Positions 11,019 to 21,800 of a stretch of DNA of 64,000 nucleotides are shown here, one piece after another. A program made the position numbers and the translations under genes. The notes under the pieces were generated by a model, which had not been told where the DNA came from, did no database searches, and worked only from the letters and a program-made list of their open reading frames with translations. How positions within the stretch are numbered: the first letter of the stretch is position 1; each line of letters starts with the position of its first letter. Source of the DNA: Ashinkailepas kermadecensis (lineage: Eukaryota; Arthropoda; Thecostraca; Neolepadidae); NCBI GenBank assembly GCA_034440615.1, contig JAOTOM010003994.1, positions 143,872-207,871 of the forward strand. Direction: 5' to 3'.

Positions 11019-11203
11019 CCGGAATTTCCTTGGTTGGCTATTGGTTTTATGACACGTCGACCGTCGAGTCATATAGCGTCGCCAATCTCTCACGCAGATT
11101 GCTCGCAGGCAAAGAGTAGTGACAGGTGAGATTCGAACCCACAATCTTTTGATTGCGAGACAAGCATCTTACCCCTAGACTACTCTTACCCTCCGGAATT
11201 TCC
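11019..11203 (-). mobile_element. tRNA-derived SINE, full copy with 11-bp target-site duplication
   Basis: CCGGAATTTCC at 11019-11029 and 11193-11203 flanks the element at 11030-11192. The minus strand shows an A-box-like TAGTCTAGGGGTAAG and a B box GGGTTCGAATCTC that fits the RNA polymerase III consensus better than the copy at 10602. Same 3' core as the other copies. Confidence 0.93.
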
Positions 11204-11279
11204 CTGCAATGCTGTAATCGTTAAAGGCAGTGCTTTCCAACACATCCTCCAAGGTTTAGTATGTATATTTACTAAGATG

Positions 11280-11471
11280 GGAAGTGTGTTTAGTAAGAAT
11301 ATTTACTAAATATCTGGAAGTTTAGTAGGTATTGTTACTAAAGTTGCCTATACAATGTTGCATATATTTGATAATGGAAGTGTGTTTAGTAAGAATATTT
11401 ACTAATATCTGGAAGTTTAGTAGGTATTGTTACTAAAGTTGCCTATACAATGTTGCATATATTTGATAACG
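11280..11471. repeat. 96-bp tandem duplication
   Basis: GGAAGTGTGTTTAGTAAGAA starts at 11280 and again at 11376; the two units are almost identical through TATATTTGATAA. Confidence 0.93.
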
Positions 11472-11511
11472 CCATGGCCGAAAAATTTGATTCGAAGGAT
11501 TCTGGTTTTCT

Positions 11512-11536
11512 GGTTAGGTTAGGTTAGGTTAGGTTA
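11512..11536 (+). repeat. Short interstitial (TTAGG)n
   Basis: About four to five TTAGG pentamers, opposite in orientation to the run at 10349. Too short to be a chromosome end. Confidence 0.85.
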
Positions 11537-11737
11537 GATTATATTATGCTATGGTACATTTTATATATTATGCTACATTATCTTAGTCTAGGTTAGGTAA
11601 TTTGTGCCTATGACATCATCAATTGTATCGACCGCCATTGACTTAAAAGTAATCATTTGCGGTGAAAAGGAGTGATCACATCGTCTTCATCACACCAGAA
11701 AGCATACTAGTACATTTAAAAAATCCTCAAAATCAAC

Positions 11738-11830
11738 ATTTACCTTGATCTCCAAATCTACCCCTTTTTGATACAAAGGAAGTGTCAGGGGTAATACTTG
11801 AAGATTGCCCTACCTACCTACCTAATATCT
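11738..11830 (-). repeat. Inverted-repeat arm (copy 3)
   Basis: Reverse complement of 6886-6940 (GGGTAATACTTGAAGATTGC, then ACCT repeats) and, at its left end, reverse complement of about 10494-10533. With that arm it brackets about 1.2 kb that holds the two full SINE copies. Confidence 0.7.
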
Positions 11831-12061
11831 ACCAGATTGGAATCAGGTGTCCTGCGACACAAATATATGGGCGCAAATACATACTCAGGTGGGTATCACT
11901 GAAAACAAACAGAACAACACCCAACAATGACACATTATTTAACGTACAGCCATCACCATCATAAAGTCATAAAGTGTTTAGACTTAATAAGAGCCAGGAG
12001 GGCCCATCCAGTTAAGTCTGTAATTGGAACACATCATAAGCCTGGTAAAAAGACCATCCAT

Positions 12062-12141
12062 ATCAAGATACAGTTGGTGGCGGATTGCTGTTTAGGGGCA
12101 CGTCGACAACAAGGTCATTTTGTGCCCATCAAGATACAGTT
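12062..12141 (-). mobile_element. 52-bp truncated SINE insertion with 14-bp target-site duplication
   Basis: ATCAAGATACAGTT at 12062-12075 and 12128-12141 flanks only 52 bp (12076-12127). The insert holds the SINE core TTTAGGGGCACGTCGAC and AAGGTCATTTTGTGCCC. A perfect duplication with so little insert means extreme 5' truncation during retroposition. Confidence 0.9.
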
Positions 12142-12211
12142 ACCACTTAAATTACCTACTTACCTTCCCCAGCCGCCAGCAAATCCGAAACAACTTGAAG
12201 CCCTTTACCGA

Positions 12212-12241
12212 CTCGATAGGCCTTGCCACAGGCCTATCGAG
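12212..12241. repeat. Perfect 12-bp inverted repeat with 6-nt loop
   Basis: CTCGATAGGCCT, loop TGCCAC, AGGCCTATCGAG. No flanking poly-U tract or gene explains it. Confidence 0.9.
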
Positions 12242-12541
12242 CCACCGTTCTTTAATATAGGTCGTCCTACTCTGTATCGAGCAAGATTTGACAATAACGT
12301 GAGTCGTACTACAAACTGGATAAAACCCGCGCATTCCCCACTGAGGGCGCTAGTGCGCTCACTATGTATGACGTTTCGGTCAGTCTCGCCGACGTTTTCG
12401 CAAGCACTTACTAAATATGCCTTAGCTGTGCTGCCTAGTGGTGGAAATGTGTGTCAAAATGAAATGACGATTCGCGTAGCGGCCTGTAATGATATGTTTT
12501 TGTCGTATTATTTTTACAGTTCAACACATATATATTTGCTA

Positions 12542-15500
12542 AACTAATATTATCATAATATATATATTGCTGTAGAATACAACCGAACTGCGCGAATGGC
12601 ATGAACCTGTCATCTATATACCTTCGATATGGATAGAGTTTTCGTTCCAGGAAATAAATAAGAACAATACCTGCCTGATATGAATTATGACGACCGAATT
12701 TATGGGTAAATTTTAGATTCTCATACTAGATAATTATAATCCTGTTTTTCAATATATCAATAAATTAACGAATACTCATGTTTTGTGGGTCCTGAGGGAA
12801 GTGTCGAACGCTCTTTCAGCGTTGCGCTAGCCCCATCTATGCTTACTATAAAATACTTCAGGTTCGACATTATCTGAACCAATATAGGGAACCGACAGGG
12901 GCATGGTAGGCACACATGGTGGTATGTTTCACTGACGGATCTGGATTTCGTTACGGAGGTGCGGGCTTATTTTTTAGGGGGCGCCTTTTCCATCCGAAGA
13001 AGCACCTTCGGGTAAAAGTTCGTTGAGTGTGGGAAATGGGAGGAATGGGTGTAGGAACAGGGGACAAGGGGCCATGACCCTCCACTTTCTATGAAAGTTT
13101 AACATTAATGTTATGGCAATGCATGGAAAGAATGAATTCAAAATGGATTTCCCCCCCCTCCACTTTTTGAGACGTTCCTACGCCTCTGAGGGGAGGGATG
13201 GGTGCAATCGAGCTTCCCACATGCCGAGGACGTTCTCTATTCGGAGAAGCGTCTCCGGCTGAAAAATGTGTTGAGGATGGAGGGGGTGAAGGAGCATTCA
13301 ACCTTCACGGAAAGATCGTGCCTTTGCCGAAGGGGGAATAATGCATGGGAAATAAAAAGGAAATAATGCATTATTACGTTTCTTTGTTTAGAGCCTTTGC
13401 TACCTGAACAAACAACCATCTATGTCGGAGACCTTCATCGGGTTCCCAAGGGGAGGGAGGAGGGTGGCCGTCCCCTAGGGCCCCGCTGGATCTGTTAGGT
13501 AGCTTGATGCAATTCGATGGAGATGTGCCCCGTTGTCATACAAGTGGGTAGAAACAAATGAAAAACGTTGAAAAATAGAACTTCGAAATGGAACACAGAT
13601 GAACAATTATATGGAATAAGTTTGGCAGAACTCAGCAATGGTAGAAGAGAACCTTCATGGCGATGCAAATTCATTTAATATGCACCAGAAGCCTGATCAG
13701 AAGGGTACGAGTGCCGATACTCGATTCGTACATGTTCCATCATTGTACATTGCGACTGTTGCAAAAATAAATGTTGCCACCCATAGGCCTAGTCATCGGA
13801 ACATAATTTCGTCGAGGGGGAGGGCGCAACACATGAAAGCAATAAGCGGGCACAAGTGGATTGGGGGCATACCACTAGTATCTCATGTTATAAGTTTATA
13901 TTATTTAGAGATGCATAGGCTACATGGGGGGGGGGTCATGCAAGTGCCCTCACAATGTCATATGAAGCTTCACCCCTGCCACCACGTATTGTCAATTCAC
14001 TAAGCTGATAATTGCAGTGCCACCTTGTATATCTCATGCAGATGGTGCTACAACCTCCAGGTGTTTTGTCTTACATACATTTGGAGAAGATTGTATCGGT
14101 TGAATTATGACCCACGCAATGCTGATGACTCCCGAGTGTTAAAGTTGAAAATTGAGAGTGTATTCCAGCTCACCTCACCACACTAACAGACATTTCCTCG
14201 GGTAGCACAGGCAAGTCTTTCCACGCCAGATTTAACCCAGATTTTTATCAGTTGATTGTGATATGCTTCCATCGCTCATTCCCGCAAAACGCCTTGCTTG
14301 CCTCGGGACGACGAGAAGAGGGAAATTCAATTTTCCTAAAGAGGAGAACGTTGCTCGGCCTCCAACCAAATGCAACCAGTGTAGCAGACGCATAAAAAAA
14401 TGCACTCCTCTTCACCAAATATATTCCACAAGTTACAAGCATTTACAGACACAAAAGGTAACAGACGCAAACAGAACACATCAGTGCACACGCATATTTC
14501 ACTGGCGGATCCAGAGACGGGCGCGCATTGTGTGATCCCGTGCCCGGTCCAGATCGGTGAACGAAAATTTTCACATAACCGAGAAAAGTGCCGCATCGCG
14601 AAGGTTCATCCGTACCAACTCCAATCGGCCAAACGCCACCATCACGCCATCCCGCCGTCGGAATGTTTAGCGAAAGGTGTCCCCTGGACAGAAATGCCTT
14701 AAGCTGTTCGTGCATATCCTTCACTGCCCTCATCCCTGTTCTGGATCGACGATTACACGGCAGACAATAATACTAAGCGAAGAATCAAATCAATTCAAGT
14801 AATCAAATGTTCGGTGAGAGGCCTCGCCCTCCTCTGTTGCATAAACCCTGGGATCAAGCTGCGAATTGGTTGAAAAGTCTCCCAACAGCTATCTGGATAC
14901 AATATTCATTTGGTTCTTACGAGTGATTATTTGCACCAACTTGCAATAATCTCAGAGAAGGGAAAATCGGACGACTCTTACCACCCTCACGCTAGCTTCA
15001 ATGCTTTCCAGGAAAGACACCTATACACAAAACCATCAAATGTGTGCAACACAAGGCCATCATTGATCCTGCAGCTGGAACGACGTGCTTCGAACATGTG
15101 CTAGGCCTGTGTCGAGGCAGTCGCAGCACATTAAGAACATCAAATCTTATAATAGCGCATGCCAACGACATGCCCGTATACTTTTGTCGTGAAGTGGCCT
15201 GTCACAGCCTATAATTAATCTTTGTGAGCCCTCTCTTCAGTTGTGCACAAAATGACACCGCTGTCCCACCACCACCTGCTGTCCCACTGCGGTCGAAGAG
15301 GTGGTTGTCGGGCAGCAGCTAATCTCGGCCAACCAGTTGGCACCAATTGCAGGCCCATGCAGCAGATGCTGAAAGCACAAAATATGATTAGACCTTGTTG
15401 CCAAATATTCTCCACATTCTGCAAATGGATACAGGTCATTGTATTTGGGCTGGCAGACAAGACACTCTGAATTGTGCTGACAGGTGTGCATTTGGTGCAC

Positions 15501-16261
15501 ACAGAATCCCAACTCTGGACCTAGCCCCAGTCAAGGTCATGACAAGGCTGGCCCCATATCACAGCCAGGTAGACCAGCATGGCTGGCCAATGGAGGGGAG
15601 CTTCCCATGTGCCTGCTGGCAACACATTCCATATCACCATCAAAATGAGCATACCTCCAGCTGCCAACATCTGACATGAAACACCATCACATAATCAAAC
15701 CACTTAGGGTGCCACTCAATCACAAAGCAATCAGACAAATATCACACATATCCCCATTGAGATGGGAATGCTCGCCCATTTAGCACATATCAGGCATATG
15801 ACACCCCACTCCACCACAATTAAGACATAATGTCCTACAATAAGCTGCAATTGAGATTTTCACACTGTGCTCCTGACTGGGTTTGTGGGTTGTGAAGCAC
15901 CAGTAAAAACAGTGTCTCAATCAGTGCTGTGGCACTGCATTTGAGAGGTTCAGAGATCATTATCATTCTTTTTAAGGTTTCTGAGTGGAAAGATGTGGTA
16001 ATATGGTACCAGGATTAAATATCCAGATTCTACAATCACCTATAGATCATCAATAACTTTCCATCATCATACAAACACCAGTTCCAAATTGGAAATGCTC
16101 GAGGCAAACCAAGGAATGTTACTAAACATCAAGACTGCAAAGTATGACAAATGGCTGACAACGCACAGCAGCCATGGACAAAAAATCCAATAGGGAGATC
16201 AAATGCACCACCAAACGCAAAAAAAAACATGAGGTAAGAAAACCAAGAGGCTTGATCAAGA
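12542..16261. other. No gene recognised (3.7 kb)
   Basis: Mixed-composition DNA. Only short open frames without recognisable motifs. Two diverged, similar GC-rich patches are present (about 12955-13050 and 13205-13290, each with a CGGAGAAGC or CGAAGAAGC element). G homopolymers lie near 13925. Confidence 0.5.
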
Positions 16262-18810
16262 GGCTTGCTCCCGACGCCGTCTATAGACAGACAGACAGAC
16301 AGCTCCCGACACCGTCTATCGCTCGCTCCCGACGCCCTCTATAGACAGACAGACAGACAGCTCCCGACGCAGTCCATCGCTCGCTCCCAACGCCCTCTAT
16401 AGACAGACAGACAGACAGCTCCCGACGCCGTCTATCGCTCGCTCCCGACGCCGTCTATCGAAACTCAGCTCCCGACGCCGTCTATCGCTCGCTCCCGACG
16501 CCGTCTATCGCTCGCTCCCGACGCCGTCTATAGACAGACAGACAGACAGCTCCCGACGCCGTCTATCGCTCGCTCCCAACGCCCTCTATAGACAGACAGA
16601 CAGACAGCTCCCGACGCCGTCTATCGCTCGCTCCCGACGCCGTCTATAGACAAAGAGACAGACAGCTCCCGACGCCGTCTATCGCTCGCTCCCGACGCCG
16701 TTTATCACTCGCTCCCGACGCCGTCTATCACTCGCTCCCGACGCCGTCTATAGACAGACAGACGGACAGTTCCCGACTCCGTCTATCGCTCGCTCCGACG
16801 CCCTCTACAGACAGACAGACAGACAGCTCCCGACGCCGACTATCGCTCGCTCCCGACGCCGTCTATCGCTCGCTCCCGACGCTGTCTATAGACAGACAGA
16901 CAGACAGCTCCCGACGCCGTCTATCGCTTGCTGGCCGGCCCGGACGGCTGCACCCGGGCCGTCTATCGCTCGCTCCCGACGCCGTCTATCGCTCGCTCTC
17001 AGCGCCGTCTATCGCTTGCTCCCGACGCCGTCTATCGCTCGCTGGCCGGCTCGGACGGCTGCACCCGGGCCATCTATCGCTCGCTCCCGACGCCGTTTAT
17101 CGCTCGCTCCCGACGCCGTCTATCCCTTGCTCCCTACGCCGTCTATCACTCGCTGGCCGGCCCGGGCGGCTGCACCCGGCGCTCCCGACGCCGTCTATCG
17201 CTCGCTCCCGACGCCGTCTATACACAGACAGACAGACAGCTCCCGACGTCGTCTATCGCTCGCTCCCGACGCCGTCTATAGACAGACAGACAGACAGCTC
17301 CCGACTCCGTCTATCGCTCGCTCCGACGCCCTCTATAGACAGACAGACAGACAGCTCCCGACGCCGTCTATCACTCGCTCACAACGCCGTCTATCGCTCG
17401 CTCCCGACGCCGTCTATACACAGACAGACAGACAGCTCCCCGCGCCGTCTATCGCTCGCTCCCGACGCCGTCTATAGACAGACATACAGACAGCCCCCGA
17501 CGCCGTCCATAGACAGACAGACAGACAGACAGCTGCCGACAACGTCCATCGCTCGCTCCCGACGCCGTCTATCGCTCGCTCCCGACACCGTCTATATACA
17601 GACCGACAAACAGCTTCCGACGCCGTCTATCGCTCGCTCACGTCGACGTCAATTGCTCGCTCCCGACGCCGTCTATAGACAGACAGACAGACGGCACACG
17701 ACGACGTCTATCGCTCGTTCCCGGCGCCATCTATCGCTCGCTCTCGACGCCGTCTATAGACAGACACACAGACAGCTCCCGACGCCGTCTATCGCTCGCT
17801 CCCGGCGCCGTCTATCGCTCGCTCCCGACGCCGTCTATCGCTCGCTCCCGACTGCCGTCTATCGCTCACTCCCGACGCCGTCTATAGATAGACAGACAGA
17901 CAGCTCCCGACGCCGTCTATCGCTCGCCCCCGACGCCGTCTATAGATAGACAGACAGACAGCTCCCCACGCAGTCTATCACTCACTGGCTGATGACTCAG
18001 ACTTAGTTCATTCTGGCAACATATTCCGCTTTCTGAAAGCGATCAGTTTTCGGACCATCTACTCACCCCGGTAGCACCTGTCCGCATAACTAACTGAAAC
18101 GCTGAACTAAAAGTTATGGGCACTAAATGATCACACTTTGGTCGAAGCGCCCTTAAACTCAAATAACTAACTAACTAACAGACAGCTCCCGACGCCATCT
18201 ATCGCCCGCTCCCGACGCCGTCTATCGCTCGCTCCCAACGCCGTCTGTCGCTCGCTCCCGACGTCTATAGACAGACAGACAGACAGACAGCTCCCAACGC
18301 CGTCTATCGCTCGCTCCCGACGACGTCTATCGCTCGCTCCCGACGCCGTCTATAGACAGACAGACAGATAGCTCCCGACGCCGTCTATCGCTCGCTCCCG
18401 CCGCCGTCTATATATAGACAGACAAACAGCTCCAGACGCCGTCTATCGCTCGCTCCCGACGCCGTCTATAGACAGACAGACAGACAGACAGCTCCCGACG
18501 CCGTCTATCGCTCGCTTCCCACGCCATCTATCGCCCACTCCCGACGCCGTCTATAGACGCAGACAGACAGCTCCCGACGCCGTCTATCGCTCGCTCCCGA
18601 CGCCGTCTATCGCTCGCTCCCGACGCCATCTCTAGACAGACAGACAGACAGCTCCCGACGCCGTCTATCGCTCGCTCCCGACGCCGTCTATCGCTGGCGC
18701 CCGACGCCATCTCTAAAGATAGACAGACAGCCCCGACGCCGACTATCGCTCGCTACCGACGCCGTCTATCGCTCGCTCCCGACGCCATCTCTAGACAGAC
18801 AGACAGACGG
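16262..18810. repeat. Satellite block 1: 23-bp monomer with (AGAC)n spacers
   Basis: Monomer CGCTCGCTCCCGACGCC plus GTCTAT (23 bp) repeated in runs of one to four, alternating with four to six AGAC tetramers. Diverged copies with GGCCGGCCCGG inserts lie at 16930-17180. The long open frames across it are by-products of repetition. Confidence 0.95.
17985..18178 (+). mobile_element. SINE-like insertion inside satellite block 1
   Basis: About 195 bp of unique sequence interrupts the array. It ends with TGGTCGAAGCGCCCTTAAAC, then TCAAATAACTAACTAACTAAC, the plus-strand form of the 3' core found at 3983, 8638 and 12076. The 5' part has no tRNA-like boxes that I can support. Confidence 0.8.
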
Positions 18811-21800
18811 TCCGACGCGGTCTGCTCGGGCTGGCGGCCGAGCCGAGCGATAGACGGCAGCCGGGAGCGGACAGCGACCGGCGGCCGTCTATCGGCGAGC
18901 GCCAGACGGCCCGGGGCCGGGGTGCTCGGGCTGGCGGCCAGCGAGCGATAGACGGCAGCCGGGAGCGGACAGCGACCGGCGGCCGTCTATCGGCGAGCGC
19001 CAGACGGCCCGGGTGCCCGGGGTGCTCGGGCTGGCGGCGCCAGCGAGCGATAGACGGCAGCCGGGAGCGGACAGCGACCGGCGGCCGTCTATCGGCGAGC
19101 GCCAGACGGGTGCCGGGGTGCTCGGGCTGGCGGGCAGCGAGAGAGACGGCAGCCGGGAGCGGACAGCGACCGGCGGCCGTCTATCGGCGAGCGCCAGACG
19201 GCGGTGCTCGGGCTGGCGGCCAGCCGAGCGATAGACGGCAGCCGGGAGCGGACAGCGACCGGCGGCCGTCTATCGGCGAGCGCCAGACGCCCGGTCCGGG
19301 TGCCCGGGGTGCTCGGGCTGGCGGCCAGCGAGCGATAGACGGCAGCCGGGAGCGGACAGCGACCGGCGGCCGTCTATCGGCGAGCGCCAGACGGTCCGGG
19401 GTGCTCGGGCTGGCGGCCGGCGAGCGATAGACGGCAGCCGGGAGCGGACAGCGACCGGCGGCCGTCTATCGGCGAGCGCCAGACGGCCGGGTGCGGTCCG
19501 GGGTGCTCGGGCTGGCGGCCAGCGAGCGATAGACGGCAGCCGGGAGCGGACAGCGACCGGCGGCCGTCTATCGGCGAGCGCCGGACGCGGTCGGGTGCCC
19601 GGGGTGCTCGGGCTGGCGGCCAGCGAGCGATAGACGGCAGCCGGGAGCGGACAGCGACCGGCGGCCGTCTATCGGCGAGCGCCACGCTGACGGTCCCGGG
19701 GTGCTCGGGCTGGCGGCCAGCGAGCGATAGACGGCAGCCGGGAGCGGACAGCGACCGGCGGCCGTCTATCGGCGAGCGCCAGACGGTCCGGGGTGCTCGG
19801 GCTGGCGGCCAGCGAGCGATAGACGGCAGCCGGGAGCGGACAGCGACCGGCGGCCGTCTATCGGCGAGCGCCAGACGGTCCGGGGTGCTCGGGCTGGCGG
19901 CCAGCGAGCGATAGACGGCAGCCGGGAGCGGACAGCGACCGGCGGCCGTCTATCGGCGAGCGCCAGCACGGTCCGGGGTGCTCGGGCTGGCGGCCAGCGA
20001 GCGATAGACGGCAGCCGGGAGCGGACAGCGACCGGCGGCCGTCTATCGGCGAGCGCCAGACGGTCCGGGGTGCTCGGGCTGGCGGCCAGCGAGCGATAGA
20101 CGGCAGCCGGGAGCGGACAGCGACCGGCGGCCGTCTATCGGCGAGCGCCAGACGGCCCAGGGGTGCTCGGGCTGGCGGCCAGCGAGCGATGGACGGCAGC
20201 CGGGAGCGGACAGCGACCGGCGGCCGTCTATCGGCGAGCGCCAGACGGTCCGGGGTGCTCGGGCTGGCGGCCAGCGAGCGATAGACGGCAGCCGGGAGCG
20301 GACAGCGACCGGCGGCCGTCTATCGGCGAGCGCCAGACGGTCCAGGGGTGCTCGGGCTGGCGGCCAGCGAGCGATGGACGGCAGCCGGGAGCCGGCGGCG
20401 ACCGGCGGCCGTCCATCGGCGAGCGCCAGACGGCCCAGGGGTGCTCGGGCTGGCGGCCAGCGAGCGATGGACGGCAGCCGGGAGCCGGCGGCGACCGGCG
20501 GCCGTCCATCGGCGAGCGCCAGACGGCCCAGGGGTGCTCGGGCTGGCGGCCAGCGAGCGATAGACGGCAGCCGGGAGCGGACAGCGACCGGCGGCCGTCT
20601 ATCGGCGAGCGCCGACACGGTCCCGGGGTGCTCGGGCTGGCGGCCAGCGAGCGATAGACGGCAGCCGGGAGCGGACAGCGACCGGCGGCCGTCTATCGGC
20701 GAGCGCCGGCCACGGTCCCGGGGTGCTCGGGCTGGCGGCCAGCGAGCGATAGACGGCAGCCGGGAGCGGACAGCGACCGGCGGCCGTCTATCGGCGAGCG
20801 CCAGACGGTCTGGGGTGCTCGGGCTGGCGGCCAGCGAGCGATAGACGGCAGCCGGGAGCGGACAGCGACCGGCGGCCGTCTATCGGCGAGCGCCACACGG
20901 TCCGGGGTGCTCGGGCTGGCGGCCAGCGAGCGATAGACGGCAGCCGGGAGCGGACAGCGACCGGCGGCCGTCTATCGGCGAGCGCCAGACGGGTCCGGGG
21001 TGCTCGGGCTGGCGGCCAGCGAGCGATAGACGGCAGCCGGGAGCGGACAGCGACCGGCGGCCGTCTATCGGCGAGCGCCGACCCGGTCCCGGGGTGCTCG
21101 GGCTGGCGGCCAGCGAGCGATAGACGGCAGCCGGGAGCGGACAGCGACCGGCGGCCGTCTATCGGCGAGCGCCACCTGCCGGTCCCGGGGTGCTCGGGCT
21201 GGCGGCCAGCGAGCGATAGACGGCAGCCGGGAGCGGACAGCGACCGGCGGCCGTCTATCGGCGAGCGCCAGCACGGTCCGGGGGTGCTCGGGCTGGCGGC
21301 CAGCGAGCGATAGACGGCAGCCGGGAGCGGACAGCGACCGGCGGCCGTCTATCGGCGAGCGCCCCCTGACGGTCCGGGGTGCTCGGGCTGGCGGCCAGCG
21401 AGCGATAGACGGCAGCCGGGAGCGGACAGCGACCGGCGGCCGTCTATCGGCGAGCGCCACTGACGGTCCCGGGGTGCTCGGGCTGGCGGCCAGCGAGCGA
21501 TAGACGGCAGCCGGGAGCGGACAGCGACCGGCGGCCGTCTATCGGCGAGCGCCAGCACGGTCCGGGGTGCTCGGGCTGGCGGCCAGCGAGCGATAGACGG
21601 CAGCCGGGAGCGGACAGCGACCGGCGGCCGTCTATCGGCGAGCGCCACACGGTGCCGGGGTGCTCGGGCTGGCGGCCAGCGAGCGATAGACGGCAGCCGG
21701 GAGCGGACAGCGACCGGCGGCCGTCTATCGGCGAGCGCCACTGACGGGTCCGGGGTGCTCGGGCTGGCGGCCAGCGAGCGATAGACGGCAGCCGGGAGCG

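Noticed and set aside
15237..15512. Cys-rich minus-strand frame recalling an EGF-like module
   Set aside because: Cysteine spacing does not fit the EGF pattern and no neighbouring exon supports it.
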